This document shows positions 61,512 to 64,000 of a stretch of 64,000 nt of DNA, in pieces. The position numbers and the translations under genes were made by a program. How positions within the stretch are numbered: the first letter of the stretch is position 1; every line of letters starts with the position of its first letter. Source of the DNA: an uncultured Odoribacter sp. (GTDB lineage: Bacteria; Bacteroidota; Bacteroidia; Bacteroidales; Marinifilaceae); contig CAJTPD010000011.1 in NCBI GenBank assembly GCA_910578105.1, positions 1-64,000 of the forward strand, read 5' to 3'. The notes beneath the pieces are model-generated. The model searched no databases. It saw only the letters and a list, made by a program, of their open reading frames with translations, and had not been told where the DNA came from.

Positions 61512-62927
61512 CTAATTTTTGAAAAACTCTTCCTTGAAATTAATGAAATAAACCCTCTCCCGTGCCCGGGTCACAGCAGTATATAACCAACGCCAATATT
61601 CATCATTCTGCATCTCTTCAGACAAATACCCTTGGTCAATAAATACAGCATCCCATTGGCCGCCCTGAGCCTTATGACAAGTTACGGCATAAGCAAACTT
61701 TATCTGCAAGGCATTATAATACTCATTATCCCTAACCTTTTCAAACCGTTTCCGTTTCGAACGGATGTCAGCGTAATCAGCTTCTACAGCCCGGTAAAAT
61801 TCCCGGCTCTGTTCATAGGTTAATGCCGGATAATCAGACATCAGGGTATCCAGCATCACCCAAGCAGTCACCTCTTCTTCATAACCATCAATTTGCAGTG
61901 TTGCTTTCAAAAAATGGCAACCGTACAAATCCATTCGTTTCCCGGCTCTGCTTACCGTTGCCATATCTCCATTAGCAATAAAATCAACCTTATCATAATC
62001 TGCTCCCCAGAAATAATTATTTTTGACTATCATGATCCGGTCCCCACTGCAAAAATCTTCTTCCCGATACAAAATGGTCCGGCGGATTCCCTCATTAAAC
62101 CGGTTGGCTCTTTTATTGGAACGACAGACAATAATCGTTTCTTCCTCCCCATATTTCCCGTAACATGTATCAATCTCCTCCAGCAATTCCCCTCCGGAAA
62201 TCCGGAAAACATCCGGAAAACCTTTCACTTTCAACTGCAAATGATTCGTATCCCCTCCTATCAATTCCCGGATACGGGTTGCATTAAATAAAATACCCGA
62301 TTGTTCAGTCTGGCGCATAATATCCGTCAGATGCACTTCAGTTACTTTGAAACAATAAGCCGCCTCAAGTTCATGCTTATCCAACGCCGGACTAATATCC
62401 AATCCTACCGGAGGCAACTGAGCAACATCACCAATCAAAACCAATCGGTTATTCCTCTCATTATAAATATATTGAATTAAATCATCCAATAAACATCCAC
62501 TCCCGAAATTCCCTTCATTTTCCGCATTGGAAATCATAGAAGCTTCATCTACAAAAAATAATGTATCAGTGCCCGCATTAAAGCCCAGATTAAAGAAACC
62601 TTCCCCATCCGTGGCAGATTTTTGACGATAAATTTTCTTATGAATAGTGAAAGCCGGATGTCCGGCATAAGAAGCAAACACCTTGGCCGCCCGTCCCGTA
62701 GGGGCCAGCAACACTACCTTATATTCCAACGTTAATAAAGTATTCACAATTGCCGCCACCAAAGACGTTTTACCCGTTCCTGCATACCCGCGCAAAAGAA
62801 AAAGTTCTTCCGTTCTTCCCCCGAAAAGGAAACGGCTAAAAAGTTCCACTGCCCTCTTCTGGGTAGGAGAAAATTCAAAACCAAACTTTTTTAATACAAT
62901 ATCCTCAAAATGTTTTTGAATCATCAT
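61512..62927 (-). CDS. RecD-like superfamily 1 ATP-dependent DNA helicase
   Basis: 471 aa. Motif I GYAGTGKT (47-54), motif II FFVDEASM, motif III GDVAQLPPVG, motif IV/V region, and motif VI-type YTAVTRARERV at the end; TCHKAQGGQWDAVFID is the motif V region typical of RecD/Pif1. It lacks the N-terminal domains of RecD2 (about 740 aa) and has no RecBC nearby, so a stand-alone DNA repair helicase is the best call. MM at the start leaves 62924 as an alternative. Divergent from the next gene. Confidence 0.88.
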   Translation of the reverse strand: MMIQKHFEDIVLKKFGFEFSPTQKRAVELFSRFLFGGRTEELFLLRGYAGTGKTSLVAAIVNTLLTLEYKVVLLAPTGRAAKVFASYAGHPAFTIHKKIYRQKSATDGEGFFNLGFNAGTDTLFFVDEASMISNAENEGNFGSGCLLDDLIQYIYNERNNRLVLIGDVAQLPPVGLDISPALDKHELEAAYCFKVTEVHLTDIMRQTEQSGILFNATRIRELIGGDTNHLQLKVKGFPDVFRISGGELLEEIDTCYGKYGEEETIIVCRSNKRANRFNEGIRRTILYREEDFCSGDRIMIVKNNYFWGADYDKVDFIANGDMATVSRAGKRMDLYGCHFLKATLQIDGYEEEVTAWVMLDTLMSDYPALTYEQSREFYRAVEADYADIRSKRKRFEKVRDNEYYNALQIKFAYAVTCHKAQGGQWDAVFIDQGYLSEEMQNDEYWRWLYTAVTRARERVYFINFKEEFFKN

Positions 62928-62969
62928 GAAATTTAAGTGCCGAATATATCTTTAATCTAAATTTTTTCC

Positions 62970-62977
62970 TAAATTTG
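62970..62977 (+). promoter_or_regulatory. Candidate promoter box of the 63105 gene
   Basis: TAAATTTG in the divergent region; the expected upstream TTTG is not evident. Confidence 0.4.
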
Positions 62978-63104
62978 CGAGCAGTATAAAGGTTTTGTGC
63001 CATACTGATAACCTTTGATTCACAAGGTAAAGATACGAAATAAACAGTATTTCCACAGACCGCACACCAATTCAGTATTAAATTATACAAAAATAACGTT
63101 AAAT

Positions 63105-63749
63105 ATGAAAAAGCTTATCATCCAGATTCTTCTTGCGGGAATTATCATATTCCTCGGTTATAAATGCTATCAAAGCATCATGATTCCCCAAAGATTCACT
63201 GAAATCAAGAAGCAAAGATATGAGCGGATTGCTCAACGTTTAAAAGACATTCGTACAGCTCAGGAAGCATTCAAAGGAGTTTACGGAAGATATACAGGTA
63301 ATTTCGATACCCTTATCAATTTTATCAAATACGATTCCATTAAGATGGTCCGCTCAATCGGTGCATTATCAGACGATCAGCTGGCAAACGGAATGACAGA
63401 AGCCCAGGCAATCAAAGAAGGGATAATCATTCGTGACACCATTAAAGTCGGTGCTTGGGACAATGTATTTACCAAAGATTTTCCGGTCGATGAACTGCGG
63501 TATGTTCCCTTTACCAAAAAGAAATATCAATTCAGAATGGGAGCAGGAACCGTAATCACAGAAACAGGTCTGGAAGTTCCGGTGTTCGAAGCCCGCGTTT
63601 CCAACACGGAAATTTTTGAGGATTTGAAAGAACAATATGAAGAACAAATTCTTGAAGAAAACGGGGAAAGGAAACGTCTGAAAAAATATCCGGGCTTAAA
63701 AGTCGGAGACCTGAATGAAGCAAATAATAACGTAGGTAACTGGGAATAA
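63105..63749 (+). CDS. Membrane-anchored protein of unknown function
   Basis: 214 aa from MKKLIIQILLAGIIIFLGY at 63105; the frame opens 90 nt earlier without a family-like start. One N-terminal TM helix (3-20), a helical KKQRYERIAQRLKDIRTAQEAF segment reminiscent of a pilin-like N-terminal helix, then a mixed alpha/beta soluble domain (GVYGRYTGNFDTLINFIK, PFTKKKYQFRMGAG). No catalytic motif. Ten nt later begins the DUF3822 gene on the same strand, an arrangement I recall from other Bacteroidales; function unknown. Confidence 0.65.
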   Translation: MKKLIIQILLAGIIIFLGYKCYQSIMIPQRFTEIKKQRYERIAQRLKDIRTAQEAFKGVYGRYTGNFDTLINFIKYDSIKMVRSIGALSDDQLANGMTEAQAIKEGIIIRDTIKVGAWDNVFTKDFPVDELRYVPFTKKKYQFRMGAGTVITETGLEVPVFEARVSNTEIFEDLKEQYEEQILEENGERKRLKKYPGLKVGDLNEANNNVGNWE

Positions 63750-63758
63750 TACAGATAC

Positions 63759-64000
63759 ATGCAAAACGTATATTATATTGACAATAATTTTATAAAAGAA
63801 AATTCTTCACAATACATTTTGTCCATCCGTTATGCTACGGATGGACTTTCGTTTTGCGTCCATGACTCCAATAACAGGTTGTTGATTTTCTTTTTCCAGC
63901 CTTTTAATCTGGAAGGTCAGGATGCCGTTATTGCCAAAGTAAAAAAAATCATGGTGGAAGACAATGTCCTCAACCTGAAATACAAAAAAGTATTTTTACT
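63759..64000 (+). CDS. DUF3822-family protein (5' part, cut by the window end)
   Basis: 80 codons are visible from the ATG at 63759. The start MQNVYYIDNNFIKENSSQ, then YILSIRYATDGLSFCVHD and LLIFFFQPF, match the N-terminus of DUF3822, a Bacteroidota family with an actin/ASKHA-like predicted fold and no known role. Continues past 64000. Confidence 0.7.
   Translation, partial: MQNVYYIDNNFIKENSSQYILSIRYATDGLSFCVHDSNNRLLIFFFQPFNLEGQDAVIAKVKKIMVEDNVLNLKYKKVFL

Noticed and set aside
1..64000. CRISPR arrays, insertion sequences, prophage
   Set aside because: No regularly spaced direct repeats with spacers, no transposase or integrase and no phage structural genes were seen.

Overview
The window looks like chromosome of a Bacteroidales bacterium (Bacteroidota). 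The evidence is an LpxC-FabZ fusion next to lpxD and lpxA, a GldB-family lipoprotein, DUF2723, DUF4924 and DUF4097 proteins, a short RpoD-type sigma factor without region 1.1, almost no Shine-Dalgarno sequences, and many promoters of the form TTTG-N19/20-TAnnTTTG. Odoribacteraceae is a guess from memory of gene content and is not demonstrated.

Layout. 1-2.1 kb is AT-rich accessory DNA: a leucine-rich-repeat lipoprotein and a RES-domain protein. 2.5 kb carries a tRNA-Gly(TCC)-like gene whose D loop is interrupted by a 32-nt hairpin. 2.8-7.6 kb: clpP-clpX, an SRPBCC protein, pyrE, a Nudix hydrolase and a sugar-kinase-like phosphotransferase. 7.7-8.1 kb: a tRNA operon (Gln, Leu-CAG x2, Leu-GAG) with promoter and terminator. 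8.3-15.3 kb: DUF2723 membrane protein, prfB with its programmed +1 frameshift, a heptose kinase, pdxT and pdxS. 15.3-19.3 kb: galactose genes (galM divergent from galK and an Na+/sugar symporter). 19.4-30.6 kb: an RpoD-like sigma factor, rpmH, an HhH/beta-barrel protein, purE, hpt, obg, a DUF4097 protein, DUF4924, an S4 protein, pth, rplY, a small 2[4Fe-4S] ferredoxin and 5-formyl-THF cyclo-ligase. 30.6-36.7 kb: gldB, nadE and lpxD-lpxC/fabZ-lpxA. 36.9-41.5 kb: rimP-nusA-infB behind a terminator-like leader. 41.6-43.9 kb: a free-standing DsbD-N domain protein, a CapA protein and mgsA. 44.0-50.2 kb: a heavy-metal RND efflux operon with histidine-rich proteins. 50.4-53.6 kb: a three-gene lipoprotein operon (zinc metalloprotease plus two paralogous beta-propellers). 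53.8-57.6 kb: an ABC transporter/GntR operon with a clear operator, plus thioesterase and HAD genes. 57.8-64 kb: HIT, greA, rplS, phosphohexomutase, a RecD-like helicase, a membrane-anchored unknown and the start of a DUF3822 gene.

Most of the window is housekeeping. The parts that most deserve a second look are the interrupted tRNA-Gly, a NadE whose glutaminase cysteine appears to be phenylalanine, the metalloprotease/twin-propeller lipoprotein operon, terminator-like hairpins in the leaders of both rimP-nusA-infB and greA, and a 109-nt nested inverted repeat at 61.3 kb. No CRISPR array, insertion sequence or prophage is visible. Motif positions and hairpins were read by eye; no database search was possible.
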